64,000 nt of DNA, from assembly GCA_022266195.1 (NCBI GenBank), contig WHVY01000001.1, forward strand, positions 13,082,001-13,146,000, written 5' to 3'. Made by a program: the position numbers and the translations under genes. This stretch comes from Tetranychus cinnabarinus (Eukaryota > Arthropoda > Arachnida > Trombidiformes > Tetranychidae). Numbering within the stretch: the first letter of the stretch is position 1; each line of letters begins with the position of its first letter. The notes beneath the pieces were generated by a model. That model did not search any database, had not been told where the DNA came from, and saw nothing but the letters and a program-made list of their open reading frames with translations. Positions 31,507-43,449 of the stretch are shown here, piece after piece.

Positions 31507-34500
31507 TTATACTGGCGTAATCTCATCTCCTTCCGCATTAATTTCACTTTTCTTCATTTCTAATGGAACTTCATCGCCTTGTGAGGGAGAAATCAGTGAT
31601 TTAATTTTAGTATAGATGAATGGTGTTCCAAATCCTGTCATCAATCCGAGAGCAAAAAATAACACAATAAAAACAAACACGTTCAGATTGTTTGAATCTT
31701 TGACTGCCTTGTAAGGTTGTTTTTTTACATTTCTGTCTTCGGTTTTAATGTAATTGTGACAAATATTTGATTCCGTCGTTTCGGCTGTGGAATCCTTCAC
31801 TGAATACTTCGATAGATTACATGAGCTCTCTGTTTTACTTTTGGGACAGTAATTAAAAGATTGACAAATTTCATCAACAGTATTCCAGTCATGACAAAGA
31901 GCTGAACATTGATTTAAAGTCAGATTTAGTTCGGTGTGGAAAGTTTTAGAGACAATTTTTTTGCCAGTGAATGAGTATTTTTGTGTAACATCAGCTGAAA
32001 AATAGATTGAAATATGATAATTAGCATTTCGAAATAACCGATAGTTTCAACGAATACTTACGAATATAAATATCACAAGTAGTACTATATTGAGAAGCTG
32101 AGTCAGTGTAAGGTCCATTAAAAATGCACGAATAATCATCATAACAGAATTGAAATGATTTGCATTGTTCATTTGTTGAACATAATGAAGCACAATGAGA
32201 TTTCGGACTTAGAGTTTGAATTGTGGAAGCGCTTATGAACTTTCTATTAGGTATCTTGATATAATCTTTTAAATTATTCACACTATAAATTGAACAAGAA
32301 GCATCAAATGATTGCTGTTGGTCTGAAATATTTAACGAAGGTAATGTTGATGTAAGACACTCCATTCTATCTGGATAGGTACAGAATGCAAACGTTACAC
32401 ATTTGTCGTCAACTGAATGCAAACAGGAACGACCACAATCGCCTAAATTTTCAACTTCGGATGACACGAGGACATGGTCACGATTATCAATCAATTTATA
32501 TTGACGATAAACTGGATAAAAAAGTCGCAAATCTTCCCCATTCTCTTGTTTCCTTGATATTGTCTCAATAATCTGAGAAAGTTGATACTGCATGGATTTT
32601 AGCCCAGTAATGTAATTAAATGAAATTTTACTCCTTCCTAACGAATCTTGAATCTTATCAAGAGGTAATTCATGGTTGAATCGTTTAAAATTTCGAAGAG
32701 GAATATAAGTTACACGACAAAAACTTCCATGGTCCCAATTTTCCTCTATATCATTTATGGAAGTGATCCTAACGCAGGTTTTAGTTCCAGCGCAATAAGC
32801 GATCGCTCTGTTAACAAAAATACAATGATATTAGTATGAAATTAAGAAAATTAGTCAGTTCATCTTACTCGAATTTGTCGCCGACATTAGCGTTATTTTT
32901 AAAACAGTCTTCATCATTTTCCGCATAAAAGTTCCGAGATTTTTGAATGAGGGATTTCGTTAGATAAAATTCCTTAGATTTGAATGAATCTGTTCAAAAA
33001 TTGAATGATTGGCAAAATAAAGATGATAAATGTGCTGGCTTGATTCGGCTGATTGAGACAATGATGAATCAACGTGGATAAAACTTACATTCAATGGTAG
33101 GTGCCTCTAAAAATGTTATGTACGCTATTATTTCACTGTCTTTATGCGCACTGAATTCCAGGTCAATATTGGAAATCCTTGAAGATGAAATTGAGTCTTG
33201 CCTTATGATTGCGCCTTTTATTCTATCTAGAATTTCATAATATTTTTCATTGGCATTTGGATCACAATAGTCATCTGTTATATTAAGAGAAATGGCGGTT
33301 TAAGAAATGTTATGAAATAATCGATTGAATTTACCTTTGCATGTAAAATGAAATGCCAATGTTTTCCTTGATTCCGGTTTTGGATAACATCTATTTACCT
33401 GGAATCTTGATTCATATTCTGCATCAGCAATCTCCAGACCAAAATCATGATATTCTTTGTATTTTGATTCAGTTAATTGATAATGGCTCTGTAATTAAAA
33501 TATGAAATGTAAGTTAACATGATCTTATGTAATGATCAAATTAAATAACTCACTGAAGAGACTTGGTTGTAAAAGTTAGTAACTGTTCCAACTGGAATAT
33601 AGCCAAACATAGATTCTTTGGCATACTGGAAGAAAAGACGAGAATTTAAGTTTGCACTTGAGTAATAAAAGGTGTGTACAAAATAAAATTCAAAGAGTAC
33701 TTACCTAAAGATGGAAATGGTCAAGATAAAGAGTCAAATCATTCTTATTTTGACCATTTTCATCAGTATCAATTTTTCAAGCATCATTGAGATAATTGAA
33801 AGTTCCTCAAAGAAACACTCTTTTTGGACATGAAATATTACAAAGTTGTATTCTATCACAAGCTTTAAAGCCAAAAGGATTAGATTTAAAACTGATATAA
33901 CGAAGATTTGAAAACAAAGCCTCAATAAAGAAGAAGAAAATGTGAAAGAAGCGGTAAAGTTGATGTTGCAACTTTTCTTATCTTAAGCTTTTCAGGTTAA
34001 CCCAAAGAGTAAAGGAGTCTTCCTGGGTTAACCCTAGGAGTCACACATTACTTAAGTATTGAAAGCAACAGCAACAAAGCTTATCTTTGATCTTTGATCT
34101 TACATGTTAAAACAACAAAAGCTTCTGAACTCTGACTAGTAAAGCAAAAAATATCATGGCTGTTGATCTTAAAAATGGAGATTTTTCTGTATTATGTTTG
34201 ATAGAGTGACTTACTGTTGGAACAAAATATTGTGTTGTGACGATTTTATCATATTTCTTTTTGTCGATTGTCTTTCCAAATTCAACTGCTTCCCAAACAT
34301 CTACCTGGAATCCAGTGCGTTTCTTCTAAATGACGATAAACATTAATGTTGAATTTCAACTGAAATGCAAGATTTTAACAATTTAAGAGCTTACATAAAA
34401 TACTTGGCCTAGGTATTTGTAAAGAATGTTTGTTCCTAAGAGTGCGGCTAATCCGAATCTACGATCATCCACGGAAATGCCTAGAGTAGATAAATCAGCC

Positions 34501-36110
34501 GGTTGTATCGTACAAATGCGATCCCCTATCAATGAATATACAATTCCCAAGGTGTAATCAATAATTGTTGTGCTTTCACCTCCTTGGTTTCTAGTTTTTA
34601 AGCTCGCGATTTGATTTGTTTCATCACCAAAAATCTAAGGGCGGAAAAGAGTTACATTTTTATACCGTTTAATCCATTAGACTTATAATTTTCAACCTAC
34701 TTCATTCATAGTTACTGATTTTTCGGATCCCCTTTCAATTGAAATAAAGTGAATTTGATTTTTAGTTATGAGAGGAACAGCTGAAAATTGTTTAGGTAAG
34801 CCATGAGTTAAGTAAATTGGACAACCAATGCCTGGCGTTGGCTAAAACAGCAAAAAATCCAATGTTATGATATTGGTAAGAAGAATTCAACTACGGTTGT
34901 CAACATGGAAGATTGAAATATATTTACCGGGACAATTTTATCCAATTCTTGGTCAGTTAGATACTGTTTGTTAATATCTAACACAAAGCTACGAATGACT
35001 TTTTCATCATAACCAGTCAATTTGATCCTAGCTGGTTGTTTGATTCCCTCTTCAATTTGCAGATTTCCTTTTGGGTAAAAGTGATTAAGATTACTTCATG
35101 AATCATATTTCATGACTTAACACTTACTTTTGAAAAAATAAGTAATGTTTGTGAATTGTTCTGTTTCTGCATTGAAACTTTTCATCAGTGTGCCTCTAAC
35201 CAAAGACTCTTCACCTGTACTCTAAGTGAAAAGGAAGGGAAACAAGATATGAATATCTGGAGCCAAAAATAAATTAATATCAATATAACTACCCAGACAA
35301 CCTGGTCCGCCAGTCTGTATAATAGCGAAGGCCCTAAAAGCAAAATCTCGTTTTCCAATGAACTTTGTACACCAGGCAATTTGAGATTCCAATGAGTAGT
35401 GTAAGTACACAATTCACATTGATTATCTGGAAGAGAAAGTGAAAATTGTAAATCAAATCATAAGCTTTTCTCGGCATGATACAACATGAAACAATACCAG
35501 AGAATGGCAAAGATTAATTGTTTTTTTCTTGTTAATTTTAGCTGTCTTTGGGTGATTCAAATCTTGATCAAATCTGGTTCCCTTACTTGGCAATTAAAAG
35601 TTATCAAACCTTACAACAAAATCTTATCTACTGAAAACAGTTGATTTTCTGAGCAAAAGTCTGTTAAACTGGTTGCACTCAATGGGTTCAATTTAGTCCA
35701 ATACTTACCATAGATAACAAGTCTTTGATTGATGGAACCAGTCGAATAATGAACATCCAAAGAGCTGATTGAATCGGATTCTATCGAAATCTTTCCTCGG
35801 ATATTTTGGCCTGAAAAAATGAACTCCTTGATTGAGTATCTCACATCTGAGGACTTTGATTTAAAAAACAAGATATTCAATTAATCAACTTATCAGAGTG
35901 TTATTTATAAACTGTAAGACTTACCTCGTCTATTAATGTTGCTTCGATGATCCAATTACCTTTGTTTAATTGTAGCGGTAGTGCACTTAGAGATTCTGAG
36001 GAGATAATTTAACATATGATTAAATTTTCATTGAATTGTTTCGGACAAATCTTACTTGAATCAATTGAGCCAAACGCTATTGAAGTTATAACAATTGTAA
36101 TTATTATCAT
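31507..36110 (-). CDS. Type I membrane protein with three PAN/apple-like modules
   Basis: Fifteen exons fit with agreeing phases (36056-36110, 35925-35995, 35709-35853, 35293-35426, 35128-35221, 34928-35067, 34701-34841, 34395-34634, 34215-34325, 33554-33625, 33335-33488, 33089-33274, 32869-32989, 32062-32807, 31507-31994) and give about 965 residues; the donor of exon 4 is uncertain by nine bases. It starts with a signal peptide (MIIITIVITSIAFGS). About 550 residues of unrecognised ectodomain follow, then three repeats with the Cys pattern of apple/PAN modules (CGRSC..CVTFAFC; CASLC..CKSFQFC; CSALC..CQSFNYC) near 645-868, a membrane span near 907-931 (VFVFIVLFFALGLMTGF) and a ~34-residue cytoplasmic tail. 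PAN modules bind protein or carbohydrate. A cell-surface adhesion or receptor role is inference. Confidence 0.7.
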
Positions 36111-36981
36111 TTTGACTCTATTGGGTTTTAAAATGAACCAACACTGGAAGTGAATATTGGACCAAAATGAAATTTTGAAAAGATAATTACGCCCAAAACA
36201 GTAATAATCAGTGTTTATGATTGAGTTCTTATTGAAAACATTAGTTTGTTTTCATACATTTTAACCTGATATTTCGGTTATCTGGTTAATTTATAAATAA
36301 TAACACATGCTAACTTATCATTGATGTTACGATTTTGATCAGAGTATCTAATTGTTACACAATCTTGTAAGTCTAACCATTAAAACATTTAATCACAACC
36401 AGAATGCCACTATAAAATCAGATAATTTACAGTCATTTCAATTGAAAATGAATCAATTCCAGATGAGAGAAAACCGTGATTATCATAGATAAGCTTATCT
36501 TTCAAGTTATATTGCAAACTAAAAACTAATCTGTTTAGTTTTCTTCACATCTAAACACGTCTAATTGTGCTTGTGTTCATTATTAAATATTTAAATGACA
36601 TTGGTCATCAGCACTAAATATTCAAGAAATGTTTCAAATTCAACAGTGACTTTATTCCAACTTTGGCCAAAATGGGTTTTATTTTCGATTATGGATTATA
36701 CTATTTATGCTATTAAAATATTTATTTTAATAGGCACCAAGTTTTAATTGAAATGTGACAAAAATTAATTTACGTTTTAAAACTAGGTTCAAGTGTTTGA
36801 GATTCAAAAAATACAATACAGATTGTTATGATTTAATGGTCCCCCATTATGCTTTTGTCAAACTAGTCTCATATGCTATTTTCAAACATTTAGCCGGTGA
36901 ACGTATTCCTCTAGCTGTAATCGTAACTTATTGAACTGTTGAGTTACTCATTTTGACAACTATCACAATCATTCATTCGGT
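36111..36981. promoter_or_regulatory. Divergent intergenic region between the PAN gene and the OTUD6-type gene
   Basis: The two genes are transcribed away from each other across ~870 bp of AT-rich DNA, which must hold both promoters. No specific element was identified. Confidence 0.4.
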
Positions 36982-38096
36982 ATGGACGAGGAAGATTTAT
37001 TGGATCGTCATAGACAGGAGAAAAAGGAATTGAAATGTATGTAAACTGATTTTTTGTAGATTAAACTTCAAAGCATTTCTTTTTGTATGAATTTTGATTT
37101 ACTAACCTTTTCTTGTCTTCACTTTCTAGCCAAAGTAGTTGAACTCAAAAAAGGGATACCAAAAAATGACAAAAAGAAAAAAAAGGAAATCATGGATGAA
37201 ATAACCAGATTAGAAACGGAACTACGAGTCAAGCAAGAAAGAGAATTGGATGGATTTCTCAAAACTTGTTTTGGATCTAAATCGGATGCAGATGATTCAA
37301 AATCTAGTGAAGGTGTAGATGATATTCCTGCCATTGAAAAATTAACCATTGACGATGATGAAGATGGTGAAGAGTCAGGTGGTGATCAATTCAATAATCT
37401 TTACCAAGTCCGTAAAATATCGAAAGCTCAACGTAAAAGAGACAAGAAGGCTCAATTGGAGAAGGAGAAACAGGAAAGAATTGAAGCAGAGTCCAAAGAT
37501 TTATACCAAAATAGTGCTAAAAAACTGGAAGAAGATCGATTCAAAGCTATTTTAGATGGCTTAGGACTTTCTCTTTACGATATTCCATCTGATGGTGATT
37601 GTATGTTCAAAGCAATCGAGCACCAGCTGAGTCTTAGAGGTAGAAAGACAAATGTCCAAGAACTACGATCAGTTTGTGCAAGTGAATTAAGAAAAAGAAC
37701 TGCCGATTTCCTGCCATTTCTAATTAATACTGATAGCGATGATATTATGGATGAGGAAAGATATCACAGATATTGTGATAAAATTGAAAAAACTAAATGT
37801 TGGGGAGGAAATATCGAATTGCAAGCTCTTTCATACGCTCTGGAAGTTCCAATTAAAGTAATTCAAGCCACTGGACCATCAGTAGACATTGGCATAGAAA
37901 GATACTCATCACAACAGCCTCTCATTATAAGGTATGAACTTGATTTCAATGCATTGAAACATTTAGTTGACAATCCTTATGAATACAATATTTTAATCGT
38001 CTATGTATCTCATTTTTTTTCAGTTATCATCGACATGCTTACCAATTAGGCGAACATTATAATAGTATCATTCCTGATGGATCAAATCCCCACTGA
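36982..38096 (+). CDS. OTUD6B: OTU-domain deubiquitinase, OTUD6 type
   Basis: Exons 36982-37036, 37130-37931 and 38024-38096 give 309 residues. The start MDEEDLLDRHRQEKKELKSK and the following KKGIPKNDKKKKKE are the conserved N-terminal helical segment of OTUD6A/B. The OTU catalytic domain begins around residue 165: SDGDCMFKAIEHQL carries the nucleophile Cys at about residue 176, and the C-terminal exon supplies the HAYQLGEHYNS motif with the catalytic His. Length agrees with animal OTUD6B (about 290-320). The family cleaves ubiquitin chains and has been linked to proteasome assembly and translation. The only catalytic motif difference noted is D for H in the DG(H/D)C box, as in many OTU enzymes. 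Reading through the second intron gives a false extension of the middle exon. Confidence 0.9.
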
Positions 38097-39407
38097 AATT
38101 ATATCGAAGTTGTTTATACCACTTGTTTACCTTTTTATATTTTAAAGTGGTCAATCGACTCTGTTAATTTTCGGGTTGTTAAAATGAGGCACTTTCACTA
38201 TAAAAAAATTTCTATTCATTGATAAAACGCATAAGAAAATATGTTAAACTGATTAATTGTAACTTTCTCTTGTGTTGAACGTATTCATTTTAGTCTCTTT
38301 AAAAGTTTAACTTATGGGCACATGATTTGTAAAAGCCTTCTAAATCCATTATAAAAATAGAGTGAATTTTCAAATGAAATTTTACCTTTTCCATGATTAT
38401 TTCTATGCTTTCAATAACTGTAGATAAAGGTAAATGTTTCTTGTCAACTCTAAAACTAGCTAAAACTCACAATTGTCAGAGATTTATGACAATTATTCAT
38501 TGTGAGACTAGATTCTTGATGTCTCATACAAGCTGACTATTATGTCCTATCTACATGTATAACATGTAATGACATTAACTAAAGCTGAAAATTATGGGTT
38601 AATTCTGCTGAATGAATGCTTTGAAAAATTAAAATAAATTACGGAACCAATTAAAAATGCAAAAAAAGCTTGAAAAAAGATGAGCAAATACAAAGTTTGT
38701 ATTACAAATATTTAGTTACCGGTAAAAAGAAAGGCAGGGAGAGAATAACGTGTTTGTTGAGTTTAAAAAGCATAAAAAGCATTAGATGAGCATAATTTTA
38801 CCGATACCATGTTTTCCTTCTGATTGTCTTTAATTTTAACGTTGATACTCTTAAGTCTTTTTTGATCAATTCTATGATCATTTAAATTACTCATAGTCAA
38901 TCTAATTATGTCCTTGTCACCAGTTATGATGAGATTTAATTGGTCATCTCTAGCTTCTCGATAATTTTTTCTCATTCACGGTGTCATCTGTGCTGGTGTA
39001 TAGCTAAAGCTACCTGACTTCTATTTTATTATTCTTTTTGTGAATATACAATTGTCTTTGTTGGTTCTTTATTACTATCATCTATAGTCGCAAAGATAAG
39101 GATTAATCCGTATTTGTTAACATATATATCTCAAGACATTTTAATGGGTAAGTCATTGAAATACTTGACAACTGTACTCCATTTTAACCTAATTTACGCA
39201 CCGAGAAACTGTTTTTTGATTTTTTTGGCCTTTTCTCCCCTTCTCCTTTTTTTATTCTACCTTTTCTTATTATATTTCACCTAATTTTATCATATATTCT
39301 ATTTCTTTTCTTGTTTCTACACCTCTACCCCATCTCATACTCCACTTCATCTCTATATCCTGTGTTGTTCTGGTCCAATAGTTAACTCAAAGACTGATAC
39401 AAAAGAC
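38097..39407. other. Intergenic region
   Basis: Probably holds the OTUD6-type 3' UTR and the promoter or 5' UTR of the RYBP gene; a pyrimidine-rich stretch occurs at 39220-39360. A 70-codon minus-strand frame at 38763-38975 starts with ATG and could be an exon, but nothing else supports it. Confidence 0.5.
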
Positions 39408-40304
39408 ATGGAGAAGGTTGAATCGCCAAAGGAGGAACGAAATACAAAGAAGTCAGCAAAAAACCGATTATCCAAGTCACTCGTGGTTGATAATTTACAA
39501 GAAGACAGCGGAGATGGAGCGAATAGTGGTGAAGATGACAATACATGGGACTGTACTGTGTGCACCTTTAAAAATCCAGCAGAAGCTTTCAAATGTTTAA
39601 TGTGTGATGTTCGTAAAGGAACCAGTACGCGTAAACCAAGGATTAATCCAGAATTGGTAGCTCAACAAGTAGCCCGACAACAACAACACTTATTATTGAA
39701 AATATCTCATGGAAGAACTAGAGATGGTAACAAAGAAGGCAATGGTAAAGATAGTAGGAATGATAGTGATGGAAATTCTAGGGATGGAGAGGATCGGCGT
39801 GACTCTAAAATTAAAGATAGTGATGCTGATTCAGGTGCTGAAACAAAAAAGGAAAGAAAACAGACGAAACATCGAAAGAGTTTAAATAATGACGGTAATT
39901 CGCCGGGACCCAGTAGTCACAATAATAAAATCAGCAATAGAAACAGCCTTGGTTCAACTGGTAGATTAAAAAAATCAAGGAAGGATGCCGAAGCAAAAAG
40001 TCCATCAGTAGCTGCCTTATTGGCAAGTAATCACCCCAATAATTTGGACTCATCTTCATCTTCATCAACTTCATCATTATTATCCAGTGCGACAACCACA
40101 GCATCTTCATCTTCCAAAAATGGGTTAACCTCTAAATTGAAAAACATCGATCGCAATAATTGTTCATCAGAAGCCGTGACTGTTAACAATGTAACCGTCA
40201 TTATAACTGAATTTTTAAGTGATTTGAAGGATGGTCAAAATGATAGAAGTCCTTCTAAAAACGTTCACTGCCTCGGGACGAAACAAAAGAAAGAAGCTCA
40301 TTGA
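39408..40304 (+). CDS. RYBP: RYBP/YAF2 Polycomb-associated protein
   Basis: Single open frame of 298 residues. A RanBP2-type zinc finger lies at residues 45-70 with Cys 49, 52, 63 and 66 (WDCTVCTFKNPAEAFKC), followed directly by DVRKGTSTRKPRIN and the LVAQQVARQQ helix, the family signature. The centre (75-250) is low-complexity Asp/Ser/Lys. The C-terminal VTVNNVTVIITEF (~256-269) is the strand that pairs with RING1 and CBX proteins. RYBP/YAF2 is a subunit of variant PRC1, promoting H2A ubiquitination through RING1; the zinc finger binds ubiquitin. A long N-terminal extension (44 residues before the finger) is richer in acidic and Ser residues than in vertebrate proteins. An upstream non-coding exon is possible. 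Confidence 0.92.
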   Translation: MEKVESPKEERNTKKSAKNRLSKSLVVDNLQEDSGDGANSGEDDNTWDCTVCTFKNPAEAFKCLMCDVRKGTSTRKPRINPELVAQQVARQQQHLLLKISHGRTRDGNKEGNGKDSRNDSDGNSRDGEDRRDSKIKDSDADSGAETKKERKQTKHRKSLNNDGNSPGPSSHNNKISNRNSLGSTGRLKKSRKDAEAKSPSVAALLASNHPNNLDSSSSSSTSSLLSSATTTASSSSKNGLTSKLKNIDRNNCSSEAVTVNNVTVIITEFLSDLKDGQNDRSPSKNVHCLGTKQKKEAH

Positions 40305-41385
40305 TCTTGTGTTTGGAATTGAAAACTCAAATTCGACTTACTCAAGAAAATCCAAACCTAAAGGATCTCATATTTTACGACTTATTACAATACCTGTATT
40401 ATTAAGTTTCTTCTGTCTCACCATCTAAATATAAAAGCCTCTAATCCCAATTTCATTGTCAACAACCAAGCTTGTTCAAAGTTAATTGAATGATCTTAAC
40501 CTATTACTGCCAAAGATCTCGTTTCCACAAAGAAAGACCATCTGGAATAAGCCTCCTCAATGAAGAAAAAGCAACTTTGAAAATCATCTAATCATTCTCA
40601 ATCCAATTAATCATTCAAACCCTATTTAAATACCTGTATTTAAGAAACAAATCAGAGTAGTGATTATTTTTCCATGGATAAATGTTAGGGCTTTCAGGAA
40701 AAATTTTGTGGCTGCCCAATATTCGTATGAAATTAGACACCAATCATAGAAAGACAAAAACATTGCTCATATCTCTTTTTAACAACTTGTCTCACCTTCT
40801 TGATTTCTTCTATTCTATAGAAATGTGTCAATATCATTCCCTGAAAAAATTGATTAGCTTTACTCCAAAACTCATGACGCCTTAACTTACATCCTTTTAA
40901 AATTTCTGTTCTCTTACCAAAACAAAGATATGAGTTGTAAAACATGATATTTAAATATATCATTACATGTCTATGAAAATAGTTTTAAAAAATTCACACT
41001 TCAATATTTTTTACTCTTAAGATAATGTTATTTTACTATTCATGATCCTATTGATAAAAATTTTACTCTTGCTCAATACACTGACTCATTTTTTTCCTAG
41101 AAAACTCTGAAGTTTTCATGAATAAAAATTCCTAGACAATCTCATCAAGTGTTCATGCACTGATGCTAATTACATGGAAATTAAACAAAAATGAATTTGA
41201 AAATATGAAGAGCCAGTTTATTGTAATGAAAGTCTAAGATTAACATTTCCAATCAGATAAAGAATCAGAATCGGCTCAAATTTTTTACAAGAATAATAAT
41301 TCCAGATTTTTTTATTCTTAAGTAGACCAACAATGTAAAAATGAAAAATACCAAGAAATAAAGTTGTTTTTAATTATTTGATTAA
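40305..41385. other. Convergent intergenic region between RYBP and SMYD4
   Basis: 3' UTRs of both genes; AATAAAAAT near 41121 and, on the minus strand, poly(A) candidates just beyond 41386. Short frames (40682-40885, 40733-40963) lack support. Confidence 0.5.
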
Positions 41386-43449
41386 TTATTGCAAAGCCAG
41401 GCCACTCCTTTGATTATTAATCAGTTCATTCATCGATTCAATATATTCACTTTTATGCGTCAAAAATTCAAGAAAATGTTGGTTTGAGTAGTCAAAGATT
41501 CGCGTTTGTCTCGCACAAATATTTTTGAACAATCGATAAAATTGTTTGATAATTTTTTCAATCTCTTTGACATCAACCTTTTGACAATCATGGGCCAACT
41601 GTAAAGTAACCAACAATGAGTTGAGATACGGAACGGAATCACTGTCATACAATCGGGCTCGGAGTTTCAAATTTTCAACGGCATTGGCGAAAGCTTGGTC
41701 ATTGTACTCCAATGATCGGTAACAAACAACCAAATCATCGCGAGCATTGTAAGTATGCCATGGATCATTAGATTCAGTCAAGTATTTAACTGCTTTGGAT
41801 AAATATTGAGCTGCCTTCAAGTAATCCTCTGCAGCTAATAGTTTGCGTCCCTTGTTATAAAACGATAATCCATTTGATCGTATTTTGTCATTCACCTTTT
41901 TTATGCTTTTCAGATCTTGACATTTAATACATTCCTCGATATTGCTTGTTGAATCACCAGCTGAAGTCAAAGCACATTCATCACAAACGACAGCCTTTGA
42001 TTGTTCATTCAATTCTGCTTCACATTGCTCACACAAACAATTGAAATAGAAGCTGTTTCTAAGCTTCTCTTGGCGATCTTTCAGTTTCATATCTGGATAA
42101 GAGGCACCATAAGAGATTGTGATCTCCGTTTTAGCAGGAATCGGTTTTGTGGCTACAACTAAAATGGATGAGCCAAAAAAGACGGCATGAGCATTAGGTC
42201 GGCAAGAATGGTTGAATAAAGAAGTCTTATAAAACAGTCCGTAACCAATCTCTTTGGTCTTTCCCTCGACCAAAGCATCAGGACTATCTGGTACTTGCAA
42301 TAACCGAAATTTATGATCATAAAGAGTGAATATATTACGTGAAATGAGGATCATCATTGAAATTAATGAGCAGACAAGCGGTTTTTCAGGAGGATTTCTA
42401 TCAAAGAAAGACATTTCTCGAAGCAAGTGGCTGGTAAACAATGAAGTGCACGAGAAAGTTAACAGGTCTGCTTGAGAAACACCCGAAGTTCCTGATTCTA
42501 AATTAAGGAAATTGCCAAAAGAGTCGCCATTCTCATTAAGATTGAAATTTAGGGGAAAATCATCTTTGAATCGATCCGCTGAAACAGCAGCTACTCTATG
42601 TGGCTCCAACACAAGTAGCAATCGAATGGTGAAATGGCAAATTGAAATGTGCTTCAGCATTTCCATATAATCACATTCTTTACCATGGAACTCCTTCTTA
42701 GCCAATTTGTAGCATTCCAGGGAACAATAATTGACTGTTTTACATCCTTGACAAGTAATGCGTTGATTGTCTAACATTAAAAGACATCGGTAGCAATACA
42801 TAGAGTACATAATTGGAGAGAGCCAGCCACAAAGAGCACCTTCACGGGCAATCACTTTACCAATTGGTATATCGGAATTGGCCAGCAATTGTCGTCTCTT
42901 AATCTCGTGATTACCCAAACTAACTGAAGTGGAAACACCTTTGAGTGATGGATTTTCAACATAACCCTCAAACATTGGAACACTTTTTACGTGAACCTCA
43001 ACCAAATTGTCCGATTCGTCCATTAAACGTTCCATATCCTCAAATGGGTCCGGCATATCGTAAAATGTGTTTTTCCATCCATCCTTTTGATCTTTCACTT
43101 TATTTTTATAATATTTACGAACTGCGTGTAAAGGTTCCTTTGCCGGGACATCTGTTTGAGACCACAATTTATTAGCATATTTCAAGAACTTTGCCTGGAT
43201 TGGTTGACAGGCCATTAGACAATTAACTCGCTCTGCATTTGTTGAACATTCAGCGAATTTTGCTTCAAATGCTTTACGGTCATCACGAGTGGCAAAGGAT
43301 TTACGGTAGATCGTGTAAATCCATGTTGAAAATGTATACCATTCAGCAAGCAATTGAACACTGTTGGGTGAATTTTCATTTTTTATTTGACTTTCTAAAG
43401 ATTCCTTTATAGCAAATATTTTATTCCAAAGTGATTTGTTTTTAGTCAT
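41386..43449 (-). CDS. SMYD4: SET and MYND domain protein, SMYD4 type
   Basis: Intronless 687-residue frame from ATG 43449. A split SET domain starts near 190 (SDIPIGKVIAREGAL). A MYND zinc finger with Cys 219, 222, 233, 236, 242, 246, His 255 and Cys 259 follows. The SET core resumes at 401-450 with NHSCRPN (413-419, S-adenosylmethionine binding) and the catalytic-site ISYG with Tyr 447. A post-SET Cys cluster is at 471-476 (CLCEQC). The region 525-640 resembles tetratricopeptide helices. The family carries a lysine methyltransferase fold; SMYD4 members have N- and C-terminal TPR-like helices and roles reported in muscle and heart development. All motif residues needed for cofactor binding are present. 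The absence of introns contrasts with its neighbours and may reflect an old retrocopy or intron loss. Confidence 0.88.
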   Translation of the reverse strand: MTKNKSLWNKIFAIKESLESQIKNENSPNSVQLLAEWYTFSTWIYTIYRKSFATRDDRKAFEAKFAECSTNAERVNCLMACQPIQAKFLKYANKLWSQTDVPAKEPLHAVRKYYKNKVKDQKDGWKNTFYDMPDPFEDMERLMDESDNLVEVHVKSVPMFEGYVENPSLKGVSTSVSLGNHEIKRRQLLANSDIPIGKVIAREGALCGWLSPIMYSMYCYRCLLMLDNQRITCQGCKTVNYCSLECYKLAKKEFHGKECDYMEMLKHISICHFTIRLLLVLEPHRVAAVSADRFKDDFPLNFNLNENGDSFGNFLNLESGTSGVSQADLLTFSCTSLFTSHLLREMSFFDRNPPEKPLVCSLISMMILISRNIFTLYDHKFRLLQVPDSPDALVEGKTKEIGYGLFYKTSLFNHSCRPNAHAVFFGSSILVVATKPIPAKTEITISYGASYPDMKLKDRQEKLRNSFYFNCLCEQCEAELNEQSKAVVCDECALTSAGDSTSNIEECIKCQDLKSIKKVNDKIRSNGLSFYNKGRKLLAAEDYLKAAQYLSKAVKYLTESNDPWHTYNARDDLVVCYRSLEYNDQAFANAVENLKLRARLYDSDSVPYLNSLLVTLQLAHDCQKVDVKEIEKIIKQFYRLFKNICARQTRIFDYSNQHFLEFLTHKSEYIESMNELINNQRSGLALQ

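Noticed and set aside
33734..33925. Additional exon of the PAN gene reading DTDENGQNKNDLTLYLDHFHL near 33710-33785
   Set aside because: It has a good donor, but a stop lies upstream in that frame with no acceptor in between, and exons 9 and 10 already join in phase without it.
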